From the NCBI GenBank assembly GCA_023460795.1, contig JAEWPC010000021.1:1-64000 (forward strand): a stretch of 64,000 bases of DNA, in the 5' to 3' direction. Shown here piece after piece: positions 41,203 to 49,600 of this stretch (position 1 is its first letter; each line of letters begins with the position of its first letter). Source of the stretch: Bacillota bacterium. GTDB lineage: Bacteria > Bacillota > Bacilli > Paenibacillales > Paenibacillaceae. Position numbers and translations under genes: made by a program. The notes below the pieces were generated by a model. It did no database searches. It was not told where the DNA came from and was given only the letters and a program-made list of their open reading frames with translations.

Positions 41203-42695
41203 GCGATACGGTACTGCTGCATTCGGAGGACGATGTCGCGATTGCGCTTCGGGATTTGAAAGCCGGAGAGAGCCTGCGCATAAGCACGCCTTCGGGCGAT
41301 ATCGCCGTAACGGTCCTGGATGAAGTTACCCGCGGCCATAAGCTCGCGCTGCGTTCGATCCCGGCTGGTCAGCATGTTCGCAAATTCGGTTATTCGATTG
41401 GCGTGGCACAAGCGGATATTCCAGCGGGCAGCTGGGTGCATACGCACAATGTGCGCACGGGACTGGGCGGTTTGTTGAACTATCGTTACGAACCTAAGCC
41501 GCCGGTAACCGCGCAGCCGCAAGGACATACGTTTCTTGGTTATGAGCGGGACAACGGGGAAGTCGGCATCCGCAACGAAATTTGGATCTTAAACACGGTA
41601 GGCTGCATCAACAAAACGTGCGAGCTGCTCGCCAGGATGGGCTCGAACCGGTTCGCCGGACGCGGCATCGACGGCGTCTATCATTTCGCCCATCCGTTCG
41701 GCTGCTCGCAGCTGGGCGACGATCTGAGCTTTACGAAGCAACTCCTCGCCTCTCTCGCGGAGCACGGCAACGCGGCCGGCGTTCTTATCGTCGGACTGGG
41801 CTGCGAGAATAATCAGATTGCCGGCATGCAGGAGCTGCTAGGCGATGGCGGCGGCCGCATACGCTACCTGAGATCGCAGGACGAGGAAGACGAGCTCGAA
41901 ACGGGTATGGGGCTGTTGGAAGAGCTGGTCGCGTACGCCGAACGGTTCGAGCGCAAGCCGATTCCGTTGTCCAAGCTGAAGCTCGGGCTGAAGTGCGGCG
42001 GTTCCGACGGCTTCTCCGGCATAACGGCTAATCCGCTCGTCGGCCGGTTGGCGGACATCGTGACGGCTGAAGGCGGCACGGCGCTGCTCACGGAAGTGCC
42101 CGAGATGTTCGGTGCGGAGACGATTCTGATGAATCGCGCGACGAACGAGGAAGTGTTCGGTAAAGTCGTGCATCTGATCAACGACTTTAAGCAATACTTC
42201 ATCCGGCACAAACAAGAAATTTACGAGAACCCGTCTCCGGGCAATAAAGCCGGCGGCATTACGACGCTGGAGGAGAAGTCGCTTGGCTGTACGCAGAAGG
42301 GCGGACACGCCAGCGTGACCGACGTGCTGCCCTACGGTGTCCGGGCAAGCAAGCCGGGCCTGAATTTGATCCAAGGGCCGGGCAATGATCTCGTCTCGGT
42401 GACGGCGCTCGCCGCGGCCGGCGCGCATATCGTGCTGTTCACGACGGGACGAGGCACGCCGTTCGGCGGCCCCGTGCCGACGGTCAAGCTGTCGACGAAC
42501 AGCGAGCTGGCCGCCAAGAAGAAGCATTGGATCGATTTCGATGCCGGCCGCCTGCTCAGCGGCACGAGCATGGATGAACTCTCGCAGGATTTGCTAACCT
42601 ATGTGCTGGGTCTGGCATCCGGCTCCGAACGGACTAACGGCGAGAAGAACGGCTTCAGGGAAATCGCGATTTTCAAAGACGGCGTTATTCTATAA
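41199..42695 (+). CDS. uxaA: Altronate dehydratase
   Basis: Dehydrates D-altronate to 2-keto-3-deoxygluconate. 498 residues. An N-terminal SAF-type domain (about 1-95, LKAGESLRISTPSGDIAV and AGSWVHTHNVRTGL) is joined to the large dehydratase domain starting TFLGYERDNGEVGIRNE. Later blocks include HPFGCSQLGDDLSF, LGLKCGGSDGFSGITANP and FTTGRGTPFGGPVPTVKLSTN, with cysteines suited to a metal centre. KDG kinase and aldolase are not in the window, so the pathway must finish elsewhere. The next gene follows after 20 bp. Confidence 0.95.
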   Translation: MSDTVLLHSEDDVAIALRDLKAGESLRISTPSGDIAVTVLDEVTRGHKLALRSIPAGQHVRKFGYSIGVAQADIPAGSWVHTHNVRTGLGGLLNYRYEPKPPVTAQPQGHTFLGYERDNGEVGIRNEIWILNTVGCINKTCELLARMGSNRFAGRGIDGVYHFAHPFGCSQLGDDLSFTKQLLASLAEHGNAAGVLIVGLGCENNQIAGMQELLGDGGGRIRYLRSQDEEDELETGMGLLEELVAYAERFERKPIPLSKLKLGLKCGGSDGFSGITANPLVGRLADIVTAEGGTALLTEVPEMFGAETILMNRATNEEVFGKVVHLINDFKQYFIRHKQEIYENPSPGNKAGGITTLEEKSLGCTQKGGHASVTDVLPYGVRASKPGLNLIQGPGNDLVSVTALAAAGAHIVLFTTGRGTPFGGPVPTVKLSTNSELAAKKKHWIDFDAGRLLSGTSMDELSQDLLTYVLGLASGSERTNGEKNGFREIAIFKDGVIL

Positions 42696-42715
42696 CTCAG
42701 GAGGAGATAAGCATC

Positions 42716-44008
42716 ATGGCCAAAAAGAAATACGTACTCGTAGGATCGGGCAGCCGGGCGGAATTTTTCTACGGCGCCATCGCCTCGGAATATCGGGACA
42801 CGTCGGAGCTCGTCGCCTTCTGCGATACGAACCAGACGAGAATGAACTTCGCGAACAAGCTGCTCAAGGACAAATACGACTACACTCCCGTCGCGACTTA
42901 CAAGACGAATGAATTCGATCGAATGATCGAGGAGCATAAGCCGGACGCCGTCATCGTGACGAGCGTGGACCGCACGCACCATACGTACATCATTCGCGCC
43001 ATGGAGCTGGGCTGCGACGTCATCACCGAGAAGCCGATGACGGTAGACGAGCGCAAATGCCAAGAGATTCTCGACGCGGTCGAGCGCACGGGACGGTGCG
43101 TGCGGGTAACGTTCAACTATCGCTACGCGCCGCACCATACGAAAGCGAGAGAGTTGATCCGCGACGGCGCGATCGGCCAAGTGACCTCCGTCCACTTCGA
43201 ATGGCTGCTCAACACGATGCACGGCGCGGACTACTTCCGCAGATGGCATCGCGACAAGCGGAACAGCGGCGGTTTGCTCGTCCACAAGTCGACGCACCAC
43301 TTCGACCTCGTCAACTTCTGGATCGGCTCGCAGCCGGAGGAAGTGTTCGCTTACGGCGATCTGCTGTTCTACGGCAAAGAGAACGCCGAGCAGCGCGGAG
43401 TGACCGAGTTCTACGAACGAGCGACCGGCAACGAATACGCGAAGAAAGATCCGTTCGCGCTCCACTTGGACGAGAACGATTATTTGAAGCAGATGTACTT
43501 GGACGCCGAAGCGGAGGACGGCTACCGCCGCGACCAAAGCGTGTTCGGGGACGGCATCAGCATCGAGGACACGATGGGCGTTATGGTTCGCTATAAGAAC
43601 AAAGCGATCCTTACGTATTCGCTTAACGCCTATATGCCGTGGGAGGGTTATCGCATCGCGTTCAACGGCACGAAAGGCCGCCTGGAGATGACGATCGTCG
43701 AGCAATCCTACGTGAACGGCAGCGGCAGCAAGGCGCTCGAAGGCGCGCTCAAAGACAGACGCATCATCCTATTCCCGCAATGGGAGCCGCCGGTAGAGAT
43801 CGAGATCGAAGAAGGCGAAGGCGGCCATGGCGGGGGCGACCCGGTGCTGCTGAACGATCTGTTCGGCACGCCTAGCCACGACGAGTTTAACCGCGCGGCG
43901 AACCACGTCGACGGGGCGCGCTCGATCTTGACGGGTATAGCGGCCAATCGCTCGATTCGTACTGGCCAAGCGGTGAAAGTCGCCGACCTCGTGAAGTTCC
44001 ACGACTAA
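42716..44008 (+). CDS. Gfo/Idh/MocA family oxidoreductase at the end of the uxa operon
   Basis: 430 residues, longer than the usual 330-360 because of an insert in the C-terminal domain. Rossmann motif VLVGSGSRAEFFYG (a GxGxRA variant), catalytic TEKPMTVDERKCQEIL, and a conserved GGLLVHKSTHHFDLVNFWIG with the metal or substrate His pair. An acidic, Gly-rich stretch (IEIEEGEGGHGGGDP) lies near 360-380. It is probably co-transcribed with uxaCBA. It may process a modified uronate, for example a methylated or keto sugar, but nothing in the sequence proves this. GGAGGAG precedes the ATG. Confidence 0.85.
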   Translation: MAKKKYVLVGSGSRAEFFYGAIASEYRDTSELVAFCDTNQTRMNFANKLLKDKYDYTPVATYKTNEFDRMIEEHKPDAVIVTSVDRTHHTYIIRAMELGCDVITEKPMTVDERKCQEILDAVERTGRCVRVTFNYRYAPHHTKARELIRDGAIGQVTSVHFEWLLNTMHGADYFRRWHRDKRNSGGLLVHKSTHHFDLVNFWIGSQPEEVFAYGDLLFYGKENAEQRGVTEFYERATGNEYAKKDPFALHLDENDYLKQMYLDAEAEDGYRRDQSVFGDGISIEDTMGVMVRYKNKAILTYSLNAYMPWEGYRIAFNGTKGRLEMTIVEQSYVNGSGSKALEGALKDRRIILFPQWEPPVEIEIEEGEGGHGGGDPVLLNDLFGTPSHDEFNRAANHVDGARSILTGIAANRSIRTGQAVKVADLVKFHD

Positions 44009-44025
44009 CTTTTCTGGTATGATGG

Positions 44026-44069
44026 GGACTGTCCGTCGTCATGGGAACATGACTCGGGCAGTCCTTTTT
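44026..44069 (+). terminator. Terminator of the uxaCBA operon
   Basis: GGACTGTCCG...CATG-GGAA-CATG...CGGGCAGTCC folds into a long stem with a few mismatches and a GGAA tetraloop, followed by TTTTTC. It begins 17 bp after the oxidoreductase stop. Confidence 0.85.
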
Positions 44070-44120
44070 CGTGTTAGCGTCGCCTCATGTCATTACTTTG
44101 TTGAAGCCCCGGCAGGGGCG

Positions 44121-44455
44121 GAATTAGCGTTGCCACAAAACGTTGTTGAGGCGCACTCCCGGGATCGAATCGAATTAGCGTTACCACACATCGTAACTGC
44201 GGCGCACCTCCGGTACAGAGCCGGGCTAGCGTTGCCACACAATGTTACTGTGACGCACTCCTGGGACTCAGCCGAATTAGCATAGCCACACAACGTTACT
44301 GCGGCATTCCTGGGGGATCGAGTCGAATTAGCGTTGCCGCACAACGTTACTACGACGTACCCCCGGGACTGAGCCGAATTAGCATTTCCACATATCGTTA
44401 CTACGACGCACCTCCGGGACTAGGCCGAATTAGCGTTGCCGCACACCGCTACAGC
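44121..44455 (-). repeat. 51-bp tandem repeat array (family A), seven copies
   Basis: Units begin at 44121, 44172, 44223, 44274, 44325, 44376 and 44427: the 51-bp period never slips although the copies differ in many positions. On the plus strand the unit reads GAATTAGCGTTGCC, ACACAACGTTACT, a variable part, then CACCTCCGGGAC. This is the reverse complement of the array at 29558-29736. The core AGCGTTG-nnnnn-CAACGTT can form a stem. With the terminator before it, this explains most of the 606-bp gap ahead of the ABC transporter operon. Confidence 0.88.
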
Positions 44456-44529
44456 AAGCCAAACCCGCCGGTCGCCCCGCCATAACGATGCCAAACCAAA
44501 CACCTAACGAAAACTACTGATTTTTCTTA

Positions 44530-44543
44530 AGCAATCGCTTACT
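44530..44543 (+). promoter_or_regulatory. cre-like site before the sugar ABC operon
   Basis: AGCAATCGCTTACT matches the looser CcpA consensus WTGNAANCGNWNNCW with one mismatch. It lies about 70 bp before the solute-binding protein start. It is embedded in TAAGCAATCGCTTA, which has 5-bp perfect arms. Confidence 0.5.
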
Positions 44544-44614
44544 TTTGTTTATGTCTATCATTGTCCTGCTCTTTTACAATTAAAGTGCAGTTAACTTCAA
44601 GGAGGGTTAGATTC

Positions 44615-45976
44615 ATGTTAAAGACAAAAAGTGCAGCAGTATCTATGCTTACCTTGGCTATCCTGTTATCGGCCTGCGGCAACAACAACAATAACAACGC
44701 GAGTGATGCAAGCCCATCCAGCGCGGCGCCGGCTTCCAGCCAGGCGGCGGCATCCCCGTCCGCGGCAAGCGGAGAGAAAGTAGAGCTTCGCATGGCATGG
44801 TGGGGCTCCGACGAGCGCCACGAGAAAACCCAAAAAGCGATCGAGCTGTTCGAATCGAAAAATCCGGGCGTGACGATCACGCCTGAATATTCCGGTTTCG
44901 ACGGCTACATGGACAAGCTGAACACGCAAATCGCGGCAGGCAACGCGCCCGACTTGATCCAAATGGGCGGCAACATCAAAGAATACGTAGACAAGAACGC
45001 GCTGCTCGATCTGACGCCTTATGTCGGAAGCGCGATCAACCTGGCTGACTTCAACCAAGGTCTCGTACAATCCGCAACGTTCGACGGCAAGCTGTACGGC
45101 GTCACGCTCGGCGTTAACTCGACGAGCTTGATGTACAACAAAGCGCTGTTCGACAAAGCGGGAGTGCCGATTCCGGGCGCCAACTGGACGTACGACGATC
45201 TGAAGAACGTAGCGATCCAATTGAGCGAGAAGCTCGGCAAAGGCAATTACGCTCTCTACGACCTGTCCAGCGATTCCGGCGCATTCTCGTCGTACCTGGG
45301 CGCTTACGGCAAGAAGCTGTACGACTTTGACGGAGAACGTCACTTCGAGAAGGAAGATGCGGTAGGCTGGTTCAAGTTCTGGGCCGACCTTCGCGCCGCC
45401 GGCGCAGTCGTTCCGGCGGACGTGCAAGTGGCGAACCCGCCGACGGCTGCCGACACGACGCTCGTCGTCAAAGGTCAAGTCGCGATCCAAGCCGGTTCGG
45501 CTTCCCAGCTCGCAGGCTGGCAACAGCTGACGCAGGACACGCTCGGCCTGTTGATGTTCCCGAGCGGCCCTGCGGGCAGCGGCATGGTTCCTCCGCTTTC
45601 CGGACAATACATTACCGCGTACGCGGATACGAAGCATCCTGAAGTCGTCGCGAAATTCATCGACTTCATGGTTAACGATCCGGAAGCCGGCGTGATTCTC
45701 GGCAATACGCGCGGCGTGCCTCCGGCTGGCAAAATCCGCGACGCGCTTGCGGCTCAAGCTTCGCCGGTCGACCAAGTGATGTACGACTACATCTCCCTCG
45801 TCGCCGACACGGCGCCGCCGGTCAACTGGGTGCAATTCCCTGTCGATAACGAACTGCTTGCTCTGATGAAGCTGACGACCGAGAAAATCGGTTTCAATGC
45901 GAAATCCGTCGATGCGGCAGTAGACGAATTCATGACCGAAGTCGATAAGCTGATCGCGAAGTCGAAAGCGCAATAA
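44615..45976 (+). CDS. Oligosaccharide ABC importer, solute-binding lipoprotein (CUT1)
   Basis: 453 residues from ATG 44615, with AAGGAGGG upstream; the longer frame from 44561 precedes that site. Lipobox LLSAC with Cys21, then an Asn-, Ala- and Ser-rich linker (about 22-60) and an SBP_bac_1 domain (VELRMAWWGSDERHEKTQKAIELF; GGNIKEYVDKNALLDLTPYV; NSTSLMYNKALFDKAG). It is tethered outside the membrane and delivers a sugar to the two permeases that follow. The operon also encodes YesM/YesN and three glycosidases, so the ligand is probably a xylan- or arabinoxylan-derived oligosaccharide. Confidence 0.92.
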   Translation: MLKTKSAAVSMLTLAILLSACGNNNNNNASDASPSSAAPASSQAAASPSAASGEKVELRMAWWGSDERHEKTQKAIELFESKNPGVTITPEYSGFDGYMDKLNTQIAAGNAPDLIQMGGNIKEYVDKNALLDLTPYVGSAINLADFNQGLVQSATFDGKLYGVTLGVNSTSLMYNKALFDKAGVPIPGANWTYDDLKNVAIQLSEKLGKGNYALYDLSSDSGAFSSYLGAYGKKLYDFDGERHFEKEDAVGWFKFWADLRAAGAVVPADVQVANPPTAADTTLVVKGQVAIQAGSASQLAGWQQLTQDTLGLLMFPSGPAGSGMVPPLSGQYITAYADTKHPEVVAKFIDFMVNDPEAGVILGNTRGVPPAGKIRDALAAQASPVDQVMYDYISLVADTAPPVNWVQFPVDNELLALMKLTTEKIGFNAKSVDAAVDEFMTEVDKLIAKSKAQ

Positions 45977-46003
45977 GCCGGACCGATTAGAGAAACAGGA
46001 TAG

Positions 46004-46023
46004 GGGAGCCGAATGCGGCTCCC
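46004..46023 (+). terminator. Intercistronic stem-loop after the solute-binding protein gene
   Basis: GGGAGCCG-AATG-CGGCTCCC, an 8-bp perfect stem followed by a short T run (CTTTGTCC). In this position, between binding-protein and permease genes, such hairpins usually cause partial termination or protect the upstream mRNA so that more binding protein is made. Confidence 0.75.
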
Positions 46024-46052
46024 TTTGTCCTCCAGATTGGAGAGCAAACACG

Positions 46053-46943
46053 ATGCAGAAATATAAAACATACTTAGCCGGCTATCTGTTCCTGTTGCCC
46101 TGGTTGATCGGTTTCCTATGTCTCACGTTAAGCCCGATCGGCGCATCGTTCTACTTGTCCTTCACGAATTACGACCTGCTGACGACGCCGAAATGGATCG
46201 GCCTCGATAACTTCGAATCGATGTTCACGGACGATTACCGGATGATGGACTCGATCAAGGTCACCTTGGAATACGTGTTCCTGTCCGTGCCTTTCCGCCT
46301 CGCGTTCGCGCTCGGCCTGGCCGTCCTGCTGAACCAAGGCATGAAATTCCTCGGCTTTTACCGTACGATCTATTACATTCCGTCCTTGCTCGGGGGCAGC
46401 GTGGCGATCTCCGTGTTATGGAAGCAAGTATTCGACCAGAACGGCATCTTCAACGACGGGCTCGCCTACCTCGGTATCCAGGGGCATAACTGGATCGCCG
46501 ATCCGAGATTCGCGATTTATTCCCTGATCGGGTTGTCCGTGTGGCAGTTCGGATCCGTCATGATCATCTTCCTTGCAGGCTTGAAGCAAGTTCCCGGCGA
46601 GCTGTACGAAGCCGCGACCGTGGACGGCGCAGGCGCGATTCGCAGATTCTGGCGCATTACGCTGCCGCTCTTAACGCCCGTTATTTTCTTCAATTTGACG
46701 ATTACGTTGATTCAGTCGTTCCAAACGTTCACCAAAGCGTTCATTATTAGCAAAGGCACGGGCGGTCCGATCAACTCGACGTTACTTTATTCGCTCTATC
46801 TGTACATCAAAGGCTTTACGTTCATGGAGATGGGTTATGCGTCGGCAATGGCTTGGTTGCTTCTCGTCATTATCGCGATTTTCACCGGCCTGTTGTTCTT
46901 CTCTTCCCGCTACTGGGTTTACTATTCGGACGGGAGGGACTAA
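46053..46943 (+). CDS. Sugar ABC importer permease, UgpA/LplB type
   Basis: 296 residues with six membrane segments, starting LAGYLFLLPWLIGFLCLTLSPIG-like (first helix about 7-28). The cytoplasmic coupling motif EAATVDGAGAIRRFWRITL is the EAA loop that contacts the ATPase. SLLGGSVAISVLWKQVFDQNG is typical of the CUT1 permease 1 group. There is no ATPase gene in this operon. Bacilli commonly share one ATPase (MsmX type) among such importers, so an unlinked one is expected. Confidence 0.92.
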   Translation: MQKYKTYLAGYLFLLPWLIGFLCLTLSPIGASFYLSFTNYDLLTTPKWIGLDNFESMFTDDYRMMDSIKVTLEYVFLSVPFRLAFALGLAVLLNQGMKFLGFYRTIYYIPSLLGGSVAISVLWKQVFDQNGIFNDGLAYLGIQGHNWIADPRFAIYSLIGLSVWQFGSVMIIFLAGLKQVPGELYEAATVDGAGAIRRFWRITLPLLTPVIFFNLTITLIQSFQTFTKAFIISKGTGGPINSTLLYSLYLYIKGFTFMEMGYASAMAWLLLVIIAIFTGLLFFSSRYWVYYSDGRD

Positions 46944-46946
46944 TCG

Positions 46947-47792
46947 ATGACGCTTGCGATGAATAAACAGATCAGATCGGTTATCTTCCACATCATCGTG
47001 CTCGGCTGCGGCTTGCTCATGCTTTACCCGGTCTTCTGGCTGATCAGCGCGTCCGTAAAGCCGACGACCGAAATTTTCACTTCCAAAAGCTTGTGGCCGT
47101 CGGAGTTCACGCTAGAGCACTATTCCAATGGATGGAACGGCATGCGCAACATTCAATTCGGTCATTTCTTCCTGAATTCCATCCTGCTGTGCATCATTGC
47201 GGTCATCGGCACGGTGCTGAGCTCGTCCATGGCGGCGTTCTCGTTCGCCCGCATCGAGTTCCCGCTCAGAAAGCTGTTTTTCGCGCTTATGCTCGGTACG
47301 TTCATGCTGCCTGGACACGTGACGCTCATTCCGCAGTACATTATTTTCCATAAGCTCGGTTGGGTCGATACGTACTTGCCGCTGACGGTACCGAAGTTTC
47401 TCGGCGACGCGTTCTTCGTCTTCCTGATCGTGCAGTTCATCCGCGGCATTCCGCGGGATCTCGACGAGAGCGCCAAGATCGACGGCTGCGGCTGGACGAC
47501 GCTGTTCTTCCGGATCATTCTTCCGCTTAGCTCGCCGGCTCTGATCACGGCTGCGATCTTCACGTTCATGGGCACGTGGGACGACTTCTTCGGTCAGCTG
47601 ATCTACCTGAGCGACATTAAGAAGTTCACGGTTCCGCTCGGCTTGCGCCTGTTCCTCGATTCCAGCGGCAGCTCGAACTGGGGTGCGGTGTTCGCCATGT
47701 CGGTACTCTCGATCGTGCCAAGCTTGACCATTTTCTTCTTAGGACAAAAATACTTTACTCAAGGGATCGCTACGACCGGTATTAAAGGATAA
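46947..47792 (+). CDS. Sugar ABC importer permease, UgpE/MalG type
   Basis: 281 residues, six membrane segments, beginning 3 bp after the previous stop. The N-terminus may be the ATG at 46947 or the one at 46962. MLYPVFWLISASVKPTTEIF and PSEFTLEHYSNGW are standard for the second CUT1 permease. The EAA-type loop is DESAKIDGCGWTTLFFRI, and the last segment ends FFLGQKYFTQGIATTGIKG, a nearly invariant family C-terminus. Forms the heterodimeric channel with the preceding permease. Confidence 0.92.
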   Translation: MTLAMNKQIRSVIFHIIVLGCGLLMLYPVFWLISASVKPTTEIFTSKSLWPSEFTLEHYSNGWNGMRNIQFGHFFLNSILLCIIAVIGTVLSSSMAAFSFARIEFPLRKLFFALMLGTFMLPGHVTLIPQYIIFHKLGWVDTYLPLTVPKFLGDAFFVFLIVQFIRGIPRDLDESAKIDGCGWTTLFFRIILPLSSPALITAAIFTFMGTWDDFFGQLIYLSDIKKFTVPLGLRLFLDSSGSSNWGAVFAMSVLSIVPSLTIFFLGQKYFTQGIATTGIKG

Positions 47793-47827
47793 AATGGTTG
47801 TACGACTACTAAAGAGGAATGAGCCCG

Positions 47828-49600
47828 ATGCGCAAACTGGTGAAATATCCGACGAAACTATTCACGCTGATGATGGTCTGTTTCGTCGGGTTATGCAGCC
47901 TGTTATTGCTCGCATCGGGCTTCGTCTATTACGAGACGTATTCCAATATCGCTTATCGGGAAATCCGCGAGGCGAAGTCGGAGCTGCTCGGAGAGAAGTC
48001 TCAGAATCTGTCGAACTACGTGGCGGCTATTCAAGATACGGCGCTGTTCACCGTGACCAATTCGCTCGTGCAGCAGACGCTAAGCTCGCCTCCGGAGAGC
48101 GTGTACGACTTCGTCTCGAAGGCCAGGAAATTGGACGACGAGCTGAAGAGGCTGACGGTCGTTAAAGCCGGTTTAGAATCGATCGAGCTCTATACCGACT
48201 GGCTGACAGGCTACTTGGAATACCCTAGCACGGCCCTTCACGATATGGCCGAAGCGGCGGCCGAAGGATGGCTTCCGCGGATGGATAAGGCGGACGGCTT
48301 CTGGATTTCGTCGCACGATAAGCTTGAAAGCGGGAGGCCCGTTCGCGTCGTCAGCTACGCGCACAGGATTTCCGGCGACCGGGGCAAGCTGCTGGGCATC
48401 GTGAAGATTAACATTACCGAGAAGCAGCTGTTCCGAATTCTGACCCGCAACGATGCCGGGGCCAGCAGCGACGATTACTACGTGATCCGCGATTCCAGAG
48501 GGAACTATATCGCATCGATCCTCCCCGAGGGCTTCGAAGCTCCGATCCGGGAAGGGAAATCCGCGCAGGAAGTCGCGGGGACGCATTATAGCGTCATTCA
48601 GACCGAAGAGAATTCGGAATATTGGATGCTGCAGCAATTGATCGCCAAAGACGTGCTGGTGCAGAGCGGCAGGGAAATCCGGATGCTCATTATCGGCCTT
48701 CTCGGCGGACTCATTCTGCTGTCCATCCCGCTCGCTTTCTGGGTATCGCGGAGGCTGACGTCGCCGATCAACGGGATGGTCCAAGGCATGCGCGCCGTCG
48801 AACGGGGCGACTTCAACGTCCGGATGAACGCCTCGAATATTCAGGAGTATTTGTACTTGACGACGCACTTTAATCGCATGGTACATCGGTTGAGAGAGCT
48901 GATCGGCCGACTGAACCAAGAGCACCGCGACCGCCGTGAGGCGGAAATTCAGCTTTTGCATGCGCAAATCAAACCTCATTTCCTATATAACACGCTCGAC
49001 CTGATCCATTGGCGCGCGCTCGATTACAACGCCCACGAGATTAGCCAGATGGTGCAGCAGCTATCCAAGCTGTTCCGGATCGGACTCAGCAACGATAAGT
49101 GGTACGTCGCCGTGCGCGACGAAATGCTGCATGCCCGTTGCTACATGGTCATTCAAGAGTATAGGCAGAACTTCGATATTTCGTACGAGGAGCAAGCCGA
49201 AGGAGATTTGCATGACGCGATCGTGCCGAAAATCATTCTGCAGCCGTTCCTCGAGAACGCGGTTATTCATGGCAACTGGCAAAAAGGCGACAAAGCGATC
49301 GTTAAAGTGTCGTTCGAGCAGAGAGACGACGGGGCGGGCAAGCAACTGTTCGTCACGATTACCGACAACGGGGTCGGCGTGCCGGAAGGCTTTGACGCGA
49401 CGAAGACCGGCGGCATCGGCATCCGCAACGTGATCGACCGCATCCAACTGTATTGCGGTCCGAAGTACGGGGTGCAAGTGACCCCGGGAGAGGGCGGCGG
49501 AACGCGCGTCGTCATTCGATTGCCTATCGTTCATTACGAGGAGGAAATGGAGCAACTGAGAAGGAGCTTAGCGGATGAATACGATTCTATTGGTGGATGA
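47828..49600 (+). CDS. Sensor histidine kinase, YesM family
   Basis: 590 residues from ATG 47828 (an in-frame ATG at 47819 touches the ribosome binding site). First membrane helix about 13-33, a large extracellular sensor (about 34-280), second helix about 286-306, a HAMP domain (SRRLTSPINGMVQGMR), then the His_kinase domain with phosphoacceptor His384 in AQIKPHFLYNTL and an HATPase domain (LQPFLENAVIHG; ITDNGVGVPEG; GIGIRNVIDRI). It pairs with the overlapping YesN-type regulator. Given the operon it probably senses extracellular sugar, possibly through the binding protein encoded upstream. Confidence 0.93.
   Translation: MRKLVKYPTKLFTLMMVCFVGLCSLLLLASGFVYYETYSNIAYREIREAKSELLGEKSQNLSNYVAAIQDTALFTVTNSLVQQTLSSPPESVYDFVSKARKLDDELKRLTVVKAGLESIELYTDWLTGYLEYPSTALHDMAEAAAEGWLPRMDKADGFWISSHDKLESGRPVRVVSYAHRISGDRGKLLGIVKINITEKQLFRILTRNDAGASSDDYYVIRDSRGNYIASILPEGFEAPIREGKSAQEVAGTHYSVIQTEENSEYWMLQQLIAKDVLVQSGREIRMLIIGLLGGLILLSIPLAFWVSRRLTSPINGMVQGMRAVERGDFNVRMNASNIQEYLYLTTHFNRMVHRLRELIGRLNQEHRDRREAEIQLLHAQIKPHFLYNTLDLIHWRALDYNAHEISQMVQQLSKLFRIGLSNDKWYVAVRDEMLHARCYMVIQEYRQNFDISYEEQAEGDLHDAIVPKIILQPFLENAVIHGNWQKGDKAIVKVSFEQRDDGAGKQLFVTITDNGVGVPEGFDATKTGGIGIRNVIDRIQLYCGPKYGVQVTPGEGGGTRVVIRLPIVHYEEEMEQLRRSLADEYDSIGG

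Noticed and set aside
44121..44455. CRISPR array
   Set aside because: The whole 51-bp unit repeats with scattered differences; there are no short identical repeats with unique spacers, and no cas genes.
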